DNA of 64,000 nt from Streptomyces dengpaensis (GTDB taxonomy: Bacteria > Actinomycetota > Actinomycetes > Streptomycetales > Streptomycetaceae). Below the pieces are notes generated by a model that worked only from the letters and a program-made list of their open reading frames with translations, was not told the DNA's origin and made no database searches. Positions within the stretch are counted from its first letter, which is position 1, and the number at the start of each line of letters is the position of its first letter. The position numbers and the translations under genes were made by a program. Location: NCBI RefSeq assembly GCF_002946835.1, contig NZ_CP026652.1:7378001-7442000 (forward strand). The letters run 5' to 3'. Shown here one piece after another: positions 16,060-24,378 of the stretch.

Positions 16060-17559
16060 ATGGCGCATTGGACTTCGGCGGTGGGGGCCGCGCAGCTGGC
16101 CCGGCTCCTCACCTCCCAGCAGGAGCGCCCTGCGGGCCCTGGCACCCGCCGCCCGCCGGCCTATCGCGCGCTCGCCGACGGCATTCGGCTGCTGGTGCTC
16201 GAAGGACGGGTGCCGGTGGCCGCGCGGCTGCCCGCCGAGCGGGAGCTCGCGCTGTCCCTGTCCGTCAGCCGTACGACCGTCGCCGCGGCCTACGAGGCAC
16301 TCCGGGCCGAGGGGTTCCTCGAGTCCCGCCGCGGAGCGGGCAGTTGGACCGCCGTGCCGGCCGGGAACCCGCTGCCCGCGCGGGGCCTGGAACCCCTGCC
16401 GCCCGAGGCCCTCGGATCCATGATCGACCTCGGCACCGCGGCACTGCCCGCACCCGAGCCATGGCTCACTCGCGCCGTTCAGGGCGCCCTGGAGGAACTG
16501 CCGCCGTACGCGCACACGCACGGCGACTATCCCGCCGGGCTGCCCGCGCTGCGCTCGATGATCGCCGAGCGGTACACCGTGCGCGGCATCCCGACGATGC
16601 CCGAGCAGATCATGGTGACCACGGGCGCGATGGGCGCGATGGATGCGATCTGCCATCTGTTCGCGGGGCGTGGTGAGCGCATCGCGGTGGAGTCACCTTC
16701 CTACGCCAACATCCTCCAGCTGATGCGCGAGGCCGGGGCCCGGCTGGTGCCCGTCGCCATGGCCGAGGGCCTCGCCGGGTGGGACATGGACCGCTGGCGC
16801 CAGGTCCTGCGGGAGGCGGCGCCGCGTCTCGCGTACGTCGTCGCCGACTTCCACAATCCGACCGGCGCCCTCGCCGATGAGGAGCAGCGGCGCGGGCTCG
16901 TGGACGCGGCGCGTTCCGCGGGCACGGTGCTGGTCGTCGACGAGACGATGAGCGAGCTGCACCTGGAGGAGGGGCAGCACATGCCGCGGCGTGTGTGCAG
17001 CTTCGACGCCGCGGGGTCGACCGTCATCACCGTCGGGTCCGCGAGCAAGGCCTTCTGGGCGGGGATGCGGATCGGCTGGGTGCGGGCCGCGCCGGATGTG
17101 ATCCGCAGCCTGGTCGCCGCGCGCGCGTACGCCGACCTGGGCACGCCCGTGCTGGAGCAGCTCGCCGTGAACTGGCTGCTCAGCACCGGTGGCTGGGAGC
17201 AGGCCGTGGACATCCGGCGGGACCAGGCCCGCGACAACCGCGACGCCCTCGTCGCCGCGGTGCGGCGGGAGCTGCCCGGCTGGGAGTTCTCGGTGCCGAA
17301 GGGCGGGCTCACCCTGTGGGTGCGCACCGGTGGGCTGTCCGGCTCCCGGCTCGCCGAGGTGGGGGAGCGGGTGGGGGTGCGGGTGCCGTCCGGTCCTCGC
17401 TTCGGCGTGGACGGCGCCTTCGAGGGCTATGTGCGGCTGCCGTTCACCGTGGGCGGTGCGGTGGCCGAGGAGGCGGCGGTGCGCTTGGCCGCAGCGGCGC
17501 GGTTGGTGGAGACGGGCGTGAACGGCGGGAGCGAGACGCCGCGCACGTTTGTGGCGTAG
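16060..17559 (+). CDS. MocR/YczR-type regulator (GntR helix-turn-helix fused to PLP aminotransferase fold)
   Basis: A 499-residue protein with two domains. Residues about 25-95 are a GntR winged helix (RALADGIRLLVLEGRVPVAA then RLPAERELALSLSVSRTTVA). Residues about 130-490 are a fold-type I aminotransferase with PLP lysine Lys330 in VGSASKAFWAGMRIGW, plus substrate-binding YVVADFHNPTGALADEEQ. Start chosen at MAHWTSAVGAAQL with purine-rich GGAAGGTGG upstream. Such proteins use PLP as effector or sensor and normally do not catalyse transamination. It is divergent from a YczE-type membrane protein, its probable target. Confidence 0.9.
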   Translation: MAHWTSAVGAAQLARLLTSQQERPAGPGTRRPPAYRALADGIRLLVLEGRVPVAARLPAERELALSLSVSRTTVAAAYEALRAEGFLESRRGAGSWTAVPAGNPLPARGLEPLPPEALGSMIDLGTAALPAPEPWLTRAVQGALEELPPYAHTHGDYPAGLPALRSMIAERYTVRGIPTMPEQIMVTTGAMGAMDAICHLFAGRGERIAVESPSYANILQLMREAGARLVPVAMAEGLAGWDMDRWRQVLREAAPRLAYVVADFHNPTGALADEEQRRGLVDAARSAGTVLVVDETMSELHLEEGQHMPRRVCSFDAAGSTVITVGSASKAFWAGMRIGWVRAAPDVIRSLVAARAYADLGTPVLEQLAVNWLLSTGGWEQAVDIRRDQARDNRDALVAAVRRELPGWEFSVPKGGLTLWVRTGGLSGSRLAEVGERVGVRVPSGPRFGVDGAFEGYVRLPFTVGGAVAEEAAVRLAAAARLVETGVNGGSETPRTFVA

Positions 17560-17583
17560 GGGTTGGCTCGCCCCCCTCCGCGG

Positions 17584-17660
17584 TTTAGCCCGTCCGGCGT
17601 TTGAGGACGAGCGCGAAGCGCGACGAGCGGGGGTCCTGGGGCGGCAGCCCCCAGTACGGG
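17584..17660. repeat. common Streptomyces intergenic repeat with terminator-like hairpin
   Basis: Begins TTTAGCCCGTCCGGCGTTTG, continues GAGGACGAGCGCGAAGCGCG, and ends in the stem CTGGGGCGGCAGCCCCCAG. I recognise this as an interspersed element found after many Streptomyces genes. It probably terminates both convergent transcripts here. Confidence 0.6.
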
Positions 17661-17697
17661 ACGGGCAGGGGCGGAGGGGGCGACATCCCCCGCGTGC

Positions 17698-19257
17698 TCA
17701 GCCCTCCGCCACCGCCGCCTTCGCGGGCAGCGGCTCCGCGTCTGCCGGAGTCGTGCGCGACGGCAGAAGCTCCAGGACCGCCTGGCGATGCGCCTCGCTG
17801 GTCGCGTCGTCGTACGGGTCGGGCGTGGCCGGGACCTGAAGGCGAAGAACCGGACCGGTGCCCAGGCGGGCGTACCCGCGGCCGGGAGGGACATCCCGCG
17901 TGGGGGTGGTGTGCGGCGGCGCCCCCAGGACCGCTTCCAGCTGGGCGGAGGAGGCGGGCCCGAGCACCACGCGCGCGCGGGTGTGCTGCCGCACGGCGTC
18001 ACTCAGGAACTCCATGCCGTCGAAGTGCTCCGCCACGACGACCGTGACGCCCGCCGCACGCCCGTGGCGCAGCGGGACCTGAAGGAGTGCCTGCAGGTCC
18101 TTGCGGCCCTCGGCGGCGGCCAGGTGCACCAGGGCGCTCGGCCGGTCGAGCAGGAGCCAGAGAGGGTGCTTGACGTCTTCGGGGGTGGGATGGCCCGCCT
18201 GACGCGCACGGTTCGCGGCGATCAAGCGCCGTTCGGTCTCGTGCGCGGCCCACTCCAGACTGGCGAGAGCTCCGGCCGGCGCGCACTCGACGGCCAGCAC
18301 ACCGTCCCGCCCGGTCAGGCACCCGTACTCGCCGGTGGCGCCGCCCTCGACGATGACGACATCGCCGTACCGCAGGACCTGCAGGGCGATGGACCGCACC
18401 AGCGTCGTGGTGCCGCTGCCGGGTTCGCCCGCCACCAGGAGGTGCGGCTCCGTGGAGCGGACGCCGGTGCGCCAGACGACCGGGGGCACGTCGCGCTGTT
18501 CCTCACCGTAGGTGAGGGGGAGCGTGCGCTGGACGTCGGCCGGGTCGGTGAAGCCGAGGACCGTCTCGCCGGGCGCGGTGACGAAGCGCTGGGCGGCGAT
18601 GTCGGTGGGGAGGGGCGGGAGGACCCTGACGGTGAGTTCGTTGGCCTCCTCGTCCCACTCGAAGTAGTACTCCCGGCCGCGCCCCGACTTGGCGTGCAGC
18701 AGCTGCTCGATCCGCGCTCGGGACTGCGCTTCGCCATCCGTGAAGTACGCCGGATAGCGGATGAGGAGACGGGACACACGTCCGTCGGCGTCGAACTCGT
18801 ACGCGGAGAAGGCCTTCTGCCAGTCGCCGCCGTGGGCGTAGAGGGGATCGGGGTCCTCGGCCGCCGAGAAGTACGGGACCAGGGCCTCGTACAGCGACCG
18901 GAGGCGTCCGGCCTGTGTCTCGTCGGGGCCCGTGGGCGCCTGTGAGGTGCGGTCGCGGCCGGTCCAGGCCGCCGCCGCTGTGAGGGTGATGACGGCGAGC
19001 AGTGGCCCGTACGGCACCAGTGCCACGACCATGATCACCGAGGCCACCAGGAACAGCAGCGGCCCGCGCCGGTCCTTCGGGGTGGCGGCCCACTTGCGCC
19101 GTCCGGCACCTGCCAGCCGGCGCAGTCCACGGGTGATCGTGATCAGTGGGTGCAGGACGTCGGTGGCGCTGTCGGCTGCCGTCCGGGCGAGCTCCCGGCT
19201 TCGGGCGATCTGCGCGCTGCCTTTGCTCAGAATGCGGGGGAGGGGGTGCCGGGCCAC
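17698..19257 (-). CDS. sffA: SffA, FtsK/SpoIIIE-like membrane ATPase of sporulation septa
   Basis: A 519-residue protein. Basic N-terminal region, two transmembrane helices at about 66-96 (RRGPLLFLVASVIMVVALVP; LLAVITLTAAAAW), then a RecA-like FtsK-type domain. The P-loop position reads VAGEPGSGTTTLVRS (277-285), with Thr where the canonical Walker A Lys is expected. The Walker B-like strand is PLWLLLDRPSALVHL. From memory, S. coelicolor smeA-sffA (SCO1415-1416) encode a small membrane protein that recruits an FtsK-like ATPase to sporulation septa for chromosome segregation and septation. The 64-aa membrane gene directly upstream supports that identity. The missing Lys suggests weak or altered ATPase activity. 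Confidence 0.85.
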   Translation of the reverse strand: MARHPLPRILSKGSAQIARSRELARTAADSATDVLHPLITITRGLRRLAGAGRRKWAATPKDRRGPLLFLVASVIMVVALVPYGPLLAVITLTAAAAWTGRDRTSQAPTGPDETQAGRLRSLYEALVPYFSAAEDPDPLYAHGGDWQKAFSAYEFDADGRVSRLLIRYPAYFTDGEAQSRARIEQLLHAKSGRGREYYFEWDEEANELTVRVLPPLPTDIAAQRFVTAPGETVLGFTDPADVQRTLPLTYGEEQRDVPPVVWRTGVRSTEPHLLVAGEPGSGTTTLVRSIALQVLRYGDVVIVEGGATGEYGCLTGRDGVLAVECAPAGALASLEWAAHETERRLIAANRARQAGHPTPEDVKHPLWLLLDRPSALVHLAAAEGRKDLQALLQVPLRHGRAAGVTVVVAEHFDGMEFLSDAVRQHTRARVVLGPASSAQLEAVLGAPPHTTPTRDVPPGRGYARLGTGPVLRLQVPATPDPYDDATSEAHRQAVLELLPSRTTPADAEPLPAKAAVAEG

Positions 19258-19295
19258 TGCTGTCTCCTGATGGTGCGTGCGTGCGGGGAGGGGCG

Positions 19296-19490
19296 TCAGA
19301 ACTTGATCCCGCCTAGGAGGCTCGCCAGGCTCTCTCCGCCGGCCTTGATGCTCGGAGCGATGGCGGTGCTCGAGAGATAGAAGCCGAAGAGAACGGCGGT
19401 GCAGGCGTGCGAGCCCTTGAGCCCGTCCTTGCGGAAGAAGATGAAGACGACGACGCCGAGCAGAACGACGCCTGAGAAGGACAGAATCAT
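19296..19490 (-). CDS. smeA: SmeA, small membrane protein that targets SffA
   Basis: A 64-residue protein with two transmembrane helices, MILSFSGVVLLGVVVFIFFR and HACTAVLFGFYLSSTAIAPS, separated by a short charged loop RKDGLKG. The ATG follows AGGAGAGCAC; the upstream in-frame ATG at 19556 lacks this. It lies 38 bases upstream of sffA in the same orientation. Size, topology and partner match SmeA of S. coelicolor, which is made during sporulation and recruits SffA. Confidence 0.85.
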   Translation of the reverse strand: MILSFSGVVLLGVVVFIFFRKDGLKGSHACTAVLFGFYLSSTAIAPSIKAGGESLASLLGGIKF

Positions 19491-19853
19491 TTGTGCTCTC
19501 CTGGTTCGTGGGGGACAGTCACCATGAGTTCTTCCAGGATCACAGGATGTATCCATACGATAAAAGGTGCAACTGGGTGAGATTCGGCCGATTTCACCTG
19601 AGTGGCGGAGCCGTCTCGGGTGAGCCGAGCGGGTTGGTTGTGCCGGGTGGGTCCGTCGTGATCTTTGCCGTGGGCGGTGCCGGTCATGTGCCGTCGGAGC
19701 CAGTACGCTGGCGATTCACCCGTACGGGCGCACCGCTCGCGTCGTACGGACCCGGGCGTGACAGCTCCGTTCGCTGTCGTAAGCTCCCGCAGTCCGCTGT
19801 GGATAAGCTCCCGCAGTCCCCCGTTGTCGTCGTTGTGAAGGGTGGTCCGGCCG
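19491..19853. other. divergent promoter region with 24-bp-period direct repeat
   Basis: About 360 bases between smeA and the ankyrin gene with no supported gene. The 15-base block AAGCTCCCGCAGTCC occurs at 19781 and 19805, 24 bases apart, 35 bases before the ankyrin start. It may be a regulator-binding pair or a slippage duplication. Confidence 0.5.
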
Positions 19854-20246
19854 ATGAGTGAAGCCCCCGACCCCGAGGTCGTCGAGCTGGCGACCAAGAT
19901 CTTCGATCTGGCGCGCCGTGGTGAGACCGAGGCGCTCGTGGCGTATGTGGACGCGGGTGTTCCGGCCAACCTCACCAACGACCGCGGCGACTCCCTCGTG
20001 ATGCTCGCCGCCTACCACGGCCACGCCGTCGCGGTCCGCGCCCTGCTGGAGCGCGGCGCCGAGGCTGACCGGGTCAACGACCGTGGCCAGACACCGCTCG
20101 CGGGGGCCGTTTTCAAGGGCGAGGAGGCCGTGATCCGGGTGCTCCTGGACGGCGGTGCCGATCCCGCCGCCGGTACCCCCTCGGCCATCGACACGGCCCG
20201 CATGTTCGGCAAGACGGAACTTCTCGAATTGTTCGGGGCACACTGA
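19854..20246 (+). CDS. ankyrin-repeat protein, 130 aa
   Basis: Starts MSEAPDPEVVELATKIFDLA, with a weak GAAGGG ahead of the ATG. About three ankyrin repeats: GETEALVAYVDAGVPANLTN, then DRGDSLVMLAAYHGHAVAVR and ALLERGAEADRVNDRGQTPL, and a last GEEAVIRVLLDGGADPAAG. No signal peptide, catalytic domain or membrane segment; probably a cytoplasmic interaction module. It has no same-strand partner within an operon distance, the HEAT-repeat gene starting 301 bases on. Confidence 0.85.
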   Translation: MSEAPDPEVVELATKIFDLARRGETEALVAYVDAGVPANLTNDRGDSLVMLAAYHGHAVAVRALLERGAEADRVNDRGQTPLAGAVFKGEEAVIRVLLDGGADPAAGTPSAIDTARMFGKTELLELFGAH

Positions 20247-20441
20247 CTCGAACGCCCTGACCAGGCGAAACGCAAGAAAAGGGGGAGGCGGAACGGGGCC
20301 GCCGTAAATACGGTCGCGGCAGGAAGAACTGCCGAGTCATCATGACGTGGTGATTTACGGACGCGATGGCTGGGCAGGTGTTGCCGCACCGCGCGGGCCG
20401 TGATGCGGCCCGCCTGGGCCACCGACGAGAGGCAGAGGAAG

Positions 20442-20501
20442 ATGGTCTACAGCAAGCACGAGACGGCGGGCGCTCCGACGTGTTGTCACGCGGCCAGGTA
20501 A
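20442..20501 (+). CDS. candidate upstream leader peptide, 19 aa
   Basis: GAGGCAGAGGAAG followed by an ATG opens a 19-codon frame, MVYSKHETAGAPTCCHAAR, 46 bases upstream of the HEAT-repeat gene. The ribosome-binding site is stronger than that of the downstream gene and the frame contains tandem Cys codons (TGT TGT), as in cysteine-responsive leader peptides. The tiny size makes chance possible. Confidence 0.4.
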   Translation: MVYSKHETAGAPTCCHAAR

Positions 20502-20547
20502 GTGCAGAATCCCGGTTGCGTCGACGCTTGATGTGAGGCTGTTTCCC

Positions 20548-21966
20548 ATGTTCGATCCGGTCATAGCGCCCAGCGGAACGTTGCTCGGCCTGCTCCAGCG
20601 GGGCCGCGGCGACGGCACGCTGCACGCGCTCACCGCACCGCGCGCCGAAGCGCTCGCGGCGCTGAACCACTGTGTGCTGCGGGACCCCCGCCACGACTGG
20701 CAGGTGGAGAACCGCTCCCTTTACTACGCCCGTCTCTACCTCGATCTGAGCGGTGAGCTCGACGAGATCGAGCGGCACCTCTTCGACGCCGAGGACGTCC
20801 TCGACACGTGCGAGTCACGCACGGGGCTGGCCCTCGCCGTCCTCGGGCACCTGGCCTCGTACGGCAGGCGCGACGCGCTCGAACTGCTGCGCAGGTACGC
20901 CGCCTCCGGCACCAGCTGGGCCTGGGCCCTCGACGAGCTGGCCCTGCGCGACGACGACGCGGGTCTGCGCGCCCTGGCCGCGCCCGTACTCGCCCGTTTC
21001 CCGGCCGACGCGGAGGGCGAGGCGGCGCTCGCCGCCGCCGTACGCGACGCCTTTGAGCCACGGCCCTGGCGACTGTGGGCCGACGATCCGCGCCCATCGA
21101 TCGGCACGCGCGTGCGTGCCGCCCAGGAAGCCGGCTCCTTCGACCGCTGGCAGCGCCAGATGCGGCCATCGGGCCCCCGCCCGGGGTGGAGCGTCCGGGC
21201 CGTCTTCGACTGGGCCCAACAGGGCATCGAACGCGGAGCCGCGCTGCACGTCCCGGCCGCCCGCTGCCTCACGGCCGTCGCCGGTCCCGAGGACCGGCCG
21301 GAGATCGTCGAGGCCGCGCGGAGCGGCGGCGACGGAGCGCGCTGTACCGCCCTGCGCTATCTCGCCGACAGCAATGATCCGGACGCCCTCGATCTGATCG
21401 AGTCGGCCGTGGCCGACGGCTCGACGGCCGTCGCCGAGGCCGCCGTCGACGCCTTCGAGCGGATGCGCAGCGTCGCGGCCGTCGAACGGGCCCGCGGCTG
21501 GGCACAGCGGCCCGACGCCCTGGGCGCCGGCGCGGGACGGATGCTCGCCTGCCGCGGCGGAGCGCAGGACAGCGACCTGGTCCTCGGGGCGCTGCGGGAA
21601 GCGGTACGGGGCGAAGGCCCCGACGCGCCGACCCTGTGGACCCTCGTCGACGGCGCCGGGCGGCTCGGCATCGCCTGCGCCGCACCCGTACTGCGCCATG
21701 TGTACCGCGAGACGGCCTCGTCCCATCTGCGCGGGCGCGCCGCCCGCGCACTGGCCGCCACCGATCCCTCCTTCCCGGCCGGCTTCGCCGTCGAATGCCT
21801 GTGGGACTGCGAGGAGACCACCCGCGAGGTCGCCGCACGGCACGCCGAGACCGGTGATGCACGTGTGGTGGACCAATTGCGCCGGCTCGCGGCGGATCCG
21901 GCGGAAGAGGCCGAAGTCCAGACGGCGGTACGCAGCCGGATCGGGCCCGACATGCCCGCCGTATGA
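20548..21966 (+). CDS. HEAT-repeat protein, 472 aa
   Basis: Start at MFDPVIAPSGTLLGLLQRGR. Almost entirely alpha-helical with repeated 30-40 residue helical hairpins: LDLSGELDEIERHLFDAEDV, ALRYLADSNDPDALDLIESA, VADGSTAVAEAAVDAFERMR, LRHVYRETASSHLRGRAARA. These resemble PBS-lyase/HEAT repeats, a protein-protein scaffold. No enzyme motif is visible. No neighbour reveals a partner. Preceded by a candidate leader peptide. Confidence 0.75.
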   Translation: MFDPVIAPSGTLLGLLQRGRGDGTLHALTAPRAEALAALNHCVLRDPRHDWQVENRSLYYARLYLDLSGELDEIERHLFDAEDVLDTCESRTGLALAVLGHLASYGRRDALELLRRYAASGTSWAWALDELALRDDDAGLRALAAPVLARFPADAEGEAALAAAVRDAFEPRPWRLWADDPRPSIGTRVRAAQEAGSFDRWQRQMRPSGPRPGWSVRAVFDWAQQGIERGAALHVPAARCLTAVAGPEDRPEIVEAARSGGDGARCTALRYLADSNDPDALDLIESAVADGSTAVAEAAVDAFERMRSVAAVERARGWAQRPDALGAGAGRMLACRGGAQDSDLVLGALREAVRGEGPDAPTLWTLVDGAGRLGIACAAPVLRHVYRETASSHLRGRAARALAATDPSFPAGFAVECLWDCEETTREVAARHAETGDARVVDQLRRLAADPAEEAEVQTAVRSRIGPDMPAV

Positions 21967-22105
21967 ACGTTCGGTGACTCGTGCGTCAGGAGAGTGTGGA
22001 CGCGGGCTGACCTGGACGGGTGCGCAGTCCAACGCTCACAGGACGTTCCCCCTTCGGAAAGATCGACGTTGACGCGGCCACGTCCAGCGCGGCGAGAACA
22101 CCCCT

Positions 22106-23230
22106 ATGCGTGTCGTCATCGTGACCGAATCCTTTCCCCCCGATGTGAACGGCGTGGCCCACTGCGCGCTCCAGACCGCCCGACACCTCGTCGATCGCGG
22201 TCACGCTCCCCTCGTCGTCGCCCCGGCCACCGCGGCCGGGACCGGGCCCGACGCCCAGGCGCCGTGTCCCGTCGTCCGTGTCCCCTCCATTCCGCTCCCG
22301 GGCTACCCCCAGGTCCGCGTCGCCCTCCCCAGCCGACGCGTCGCCGCGGCGATCACCGAACACCGCGCCGACATCGTCCACCTGGCCAGCCCCTTCGTCC
22401 TCGGCGTCCGCGGCATGGCGGCCGCCGCCCGGCTCGGCATCCCCGCCGTAGCCGTCTACCAGACCGACCTCGCCGGCTACGCCCGTACGTACATCAGCGC
22501 GGGCGAGGCCACCGCGTGGCGGCGCATCCGCTCCGTCCACGCGGCGGCCGACCGGACGCTCGCCCCGTCCAGCGCGGCCCTGCACGACCTGGAGGCACAC
22601 GGTGTGCCCCGGGTGCAGCTGTGGCCGCGCGGTGTGGACACCGTCCGCTTCCGCCCCGACCTCCGGGACGAGGCCTTGCGCCGTGAACTGGCGCCCAACG
22701 GTGAGGTGATCGTCGGCTACGTCGGCCGGCTCGCTCCCGAGAAGCACGTCGAACTCCTCTCCGGCGTCTGCGGCCTGGACGGCGTGCGCGTCGTGGTCGT
22801 GGGCGACGGGCCGAGCCACCACACCCTCACCGAGGCGCTGCCCGGCGCCGTCTTCCTCGGGCGTCGCACCGGCGACGAACTCGCCCGGATCTTCGCCTCG
22901 CTGGACGTCTTCGCGCACACCGGCCCCTTCGAGACCTTCTGCCAGACCGTGCAGGAGGCCATGGCGAGCGGGGTGCCGGTCGTGGCGCCCGCCGCGGGCG
23001 GACCGCTCGACCTGGTGGCCCACGGGCGTACGGGGCTTCTGGTACCGCCGGGCGACGCGGCCGCCGTACGCGACGCGGTGGGGGCTCTGGTCTCCGATCC
23101 GGCGCAGCGGGCCGCCTACGGCGCCGCGGCGCGCGCCATGGTCGAGGGCCGTACCTGGGCCGCCGTGGTCGACCAGCTGATCGGGCACTACGCCGATGTG
23201 CTCGCCGCGCGGAAGCTGGTGGCGGCATGA
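22106..23230 (+). CDS. GT4-family glycosyltransferase (mannosyltransferase type)
   Basis: A 374-residue GT-B enzyme. N-terminal acceptor domain MRVVIVTESFPPDVNGVAHC ... HLASPFVLGVRG, and DLAGYARTYISAGEATAWRR. C-terminal donor domain GYVGRLAPEKHVELLSGV, RTGDELARIFASLDVFAHTG and the E-x7-E motif FETFCQTVQEAMASGVPVVA. The pattern is that of MgtA/PimB-like mannosyltransferases that use GDP-mannose to build glycolipids. It overlaps the next gene by ATGA and forms a three-gene operon with a second GT4 and an SGNH hydrolase. Confidence 0.87.
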   Translation: MRVVIVTESFPPDVNGVAHCALQTARHLVDRGHAPLVVAPATAAGTGPDAQAPCPVVRVPSIPLPGYPQVRVALPSRRVAAAITEHRADIVHLASPFVLGVRGMAAAARLGIPAVAVYQTDLAGYARTYISAGEATAWRRIRSVHAAADRTLAPSSAALHDLEAHGVPRVQLWPRGVDTVRFRPDLRDEALRRELAPNGEVIVGYVGRLAPEKHVELLSGVCGLDGVRVVVVGDGPSHHTLTEALPGAVFLGRRTGDELARIFASLDVFAHTGPFETFCQTVQEAMASGVPVVAPAAGGPLDLVAHGRTGLLVPPGDAAAVRDAVGALVSDPAQRAAYGAAARAMVEGRTWAAVVDQLIGHYADVLAARKLVAA

Positions 23231-24378
23231 GCTTGCGCATCGTTCGGCTCGCCAACTTCGTCGCCCCCGCGTCCGGCGGCCTGCGCACGGCCCTCCGGGA
23301 GCTGGGCACCGGCTACCAGGCGGCCGGGCACGAGCCGGTGCTCATCATCCCCGGTGAGCGAGAGAGCGACCGCGAGACCGAGCAGGGGCGGGTGATCACG
23401 CTGCCCGGGCCGCTGCTGCCCGGGACGGGTGGCTACCGCGTGCTCACGGACAAGCGGCGGGTGGCCCGGCTCCTGGAGTCGCTCGCCCCCGACCGCCTCG
23501 AAGTCTCCGACCGGACCACCCTGCGCTGGACCGGCGTGTGGGCACGCCGGGCCCGGGTGCCCGCCGTGATGGTCTCCCACGAGACCGCCGACGGCGTGCT
23601 GCGGACCTGGGGGCTCCCCGAGGGGATGGCCCGCCGGGCCGCGGACGCCCTCAACGTCCGTACGGCGCACACCTACTCCCGGGTCGTGTGCACCACGGAG
23701 TTCGCCGAGCGCGAGTTCGTGCGCATCGGTGCCCGCAACGTCGTACGCGCCCCCCTGGGCGTCGATCTCGTGGGACGGCACCCCACGCTGCGGGACCCCG
23801 GACAGCGCGCCCGCTACGCGCGCGCGGACGAGGCGTTGCTCGTGATGTGCTCCCGGCTGTCCGTCGAGAAGCGGCCGGGTACGGCACTCGACGCGCTGGA
23901 GGCGCTGCTGCGGCGCGGACAGCGTGCGGTGCTCGTCGTCGCCGGGGACGGACCGCTGAAGGCGCGGCTCGAACAGCGCGCCCAGGAGCGGAGGTTGCCC
24001 GTCACCTTCCTCGGACACGTCTCCGACCGTGCCGAACTCGGTGCGCTGCAGGCCTCGGCCGACGTGTGCCTGGCTCCTGGGCCCGCCGAGACGTTCGGGC
24101 TCGCCGCCCTGGAGGCGATGGCCTGCGGCACGCCCGTGGTCGCCAGCGCGATGTCCGCCCTGCCGGAGGTCGTCGGGTCCGCGGGGGCCACCGCGGCCGA
24201 CAGCGGGGACTCCTTCGCGGACGCGGTGCGCCTCCTGCTGGGGCGCTCCGAGGGCGAGCGCAGGGAGGCCGCACGCGCGCGTGCGGAGTGTTTTGGATGG
24301 GACGCCGCTGTAGAGGGCTTTCTCGCCGCGCACGACGCGGCGGTCCCGGCACCGCGCCTGCAGGAGGGCGTCGGATGA
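23227..24378 (+). CDS. second GT4-family glycosyltransferase
   Basis: A 383-residue GT-B enzyme, start overlapping the previous stop (ATGA). N-terminal SLRIVRLANFVAPASGGLRT with the glycine-rich entry loop; donor site VMCSRLSVEKRPGTALDALE, LGHVSDRAELGALQASADVC and E-x7-E in PAETFGLAALEAMACGTPVV. Acceptor unknown; likely acts with the upstream transferase on a common lipid or glycan. It overlaps the SGNH hydrolase gene by ATGA. Confidence 0.87.
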   Translation: MSLRIVRLANFVAPASGGLRTALRELGTGYQAAGHEPVLIIPGERESDRETEQGRVITLPGPLLPGTGGYRVLTDKRRVARLLESLAPDRLEVSDRTTLRWTGVWARRARVPAVMVSHETADGVLRTWGLPEGMARRAADALNVRTAHTYSRVVCTTEFAEREFVRIGARNVVRAPLGVDLVGRHPTLRDPGQRARYARADEALLVMCSRLSVEKRPGTALDALEALLRRGQRAVLVVAGDGPLKARLEQRAQERRLPVTFLGHVSDRAELGALQASADVCLAPGPAETFGLAALEAMACGTPVVASAMSALPEVVGSAGATAADSGDSFADAVRLLLGRSEGERREAARARAECFGWDAAVEGFLAAHDAAVPAPRLQEGVG

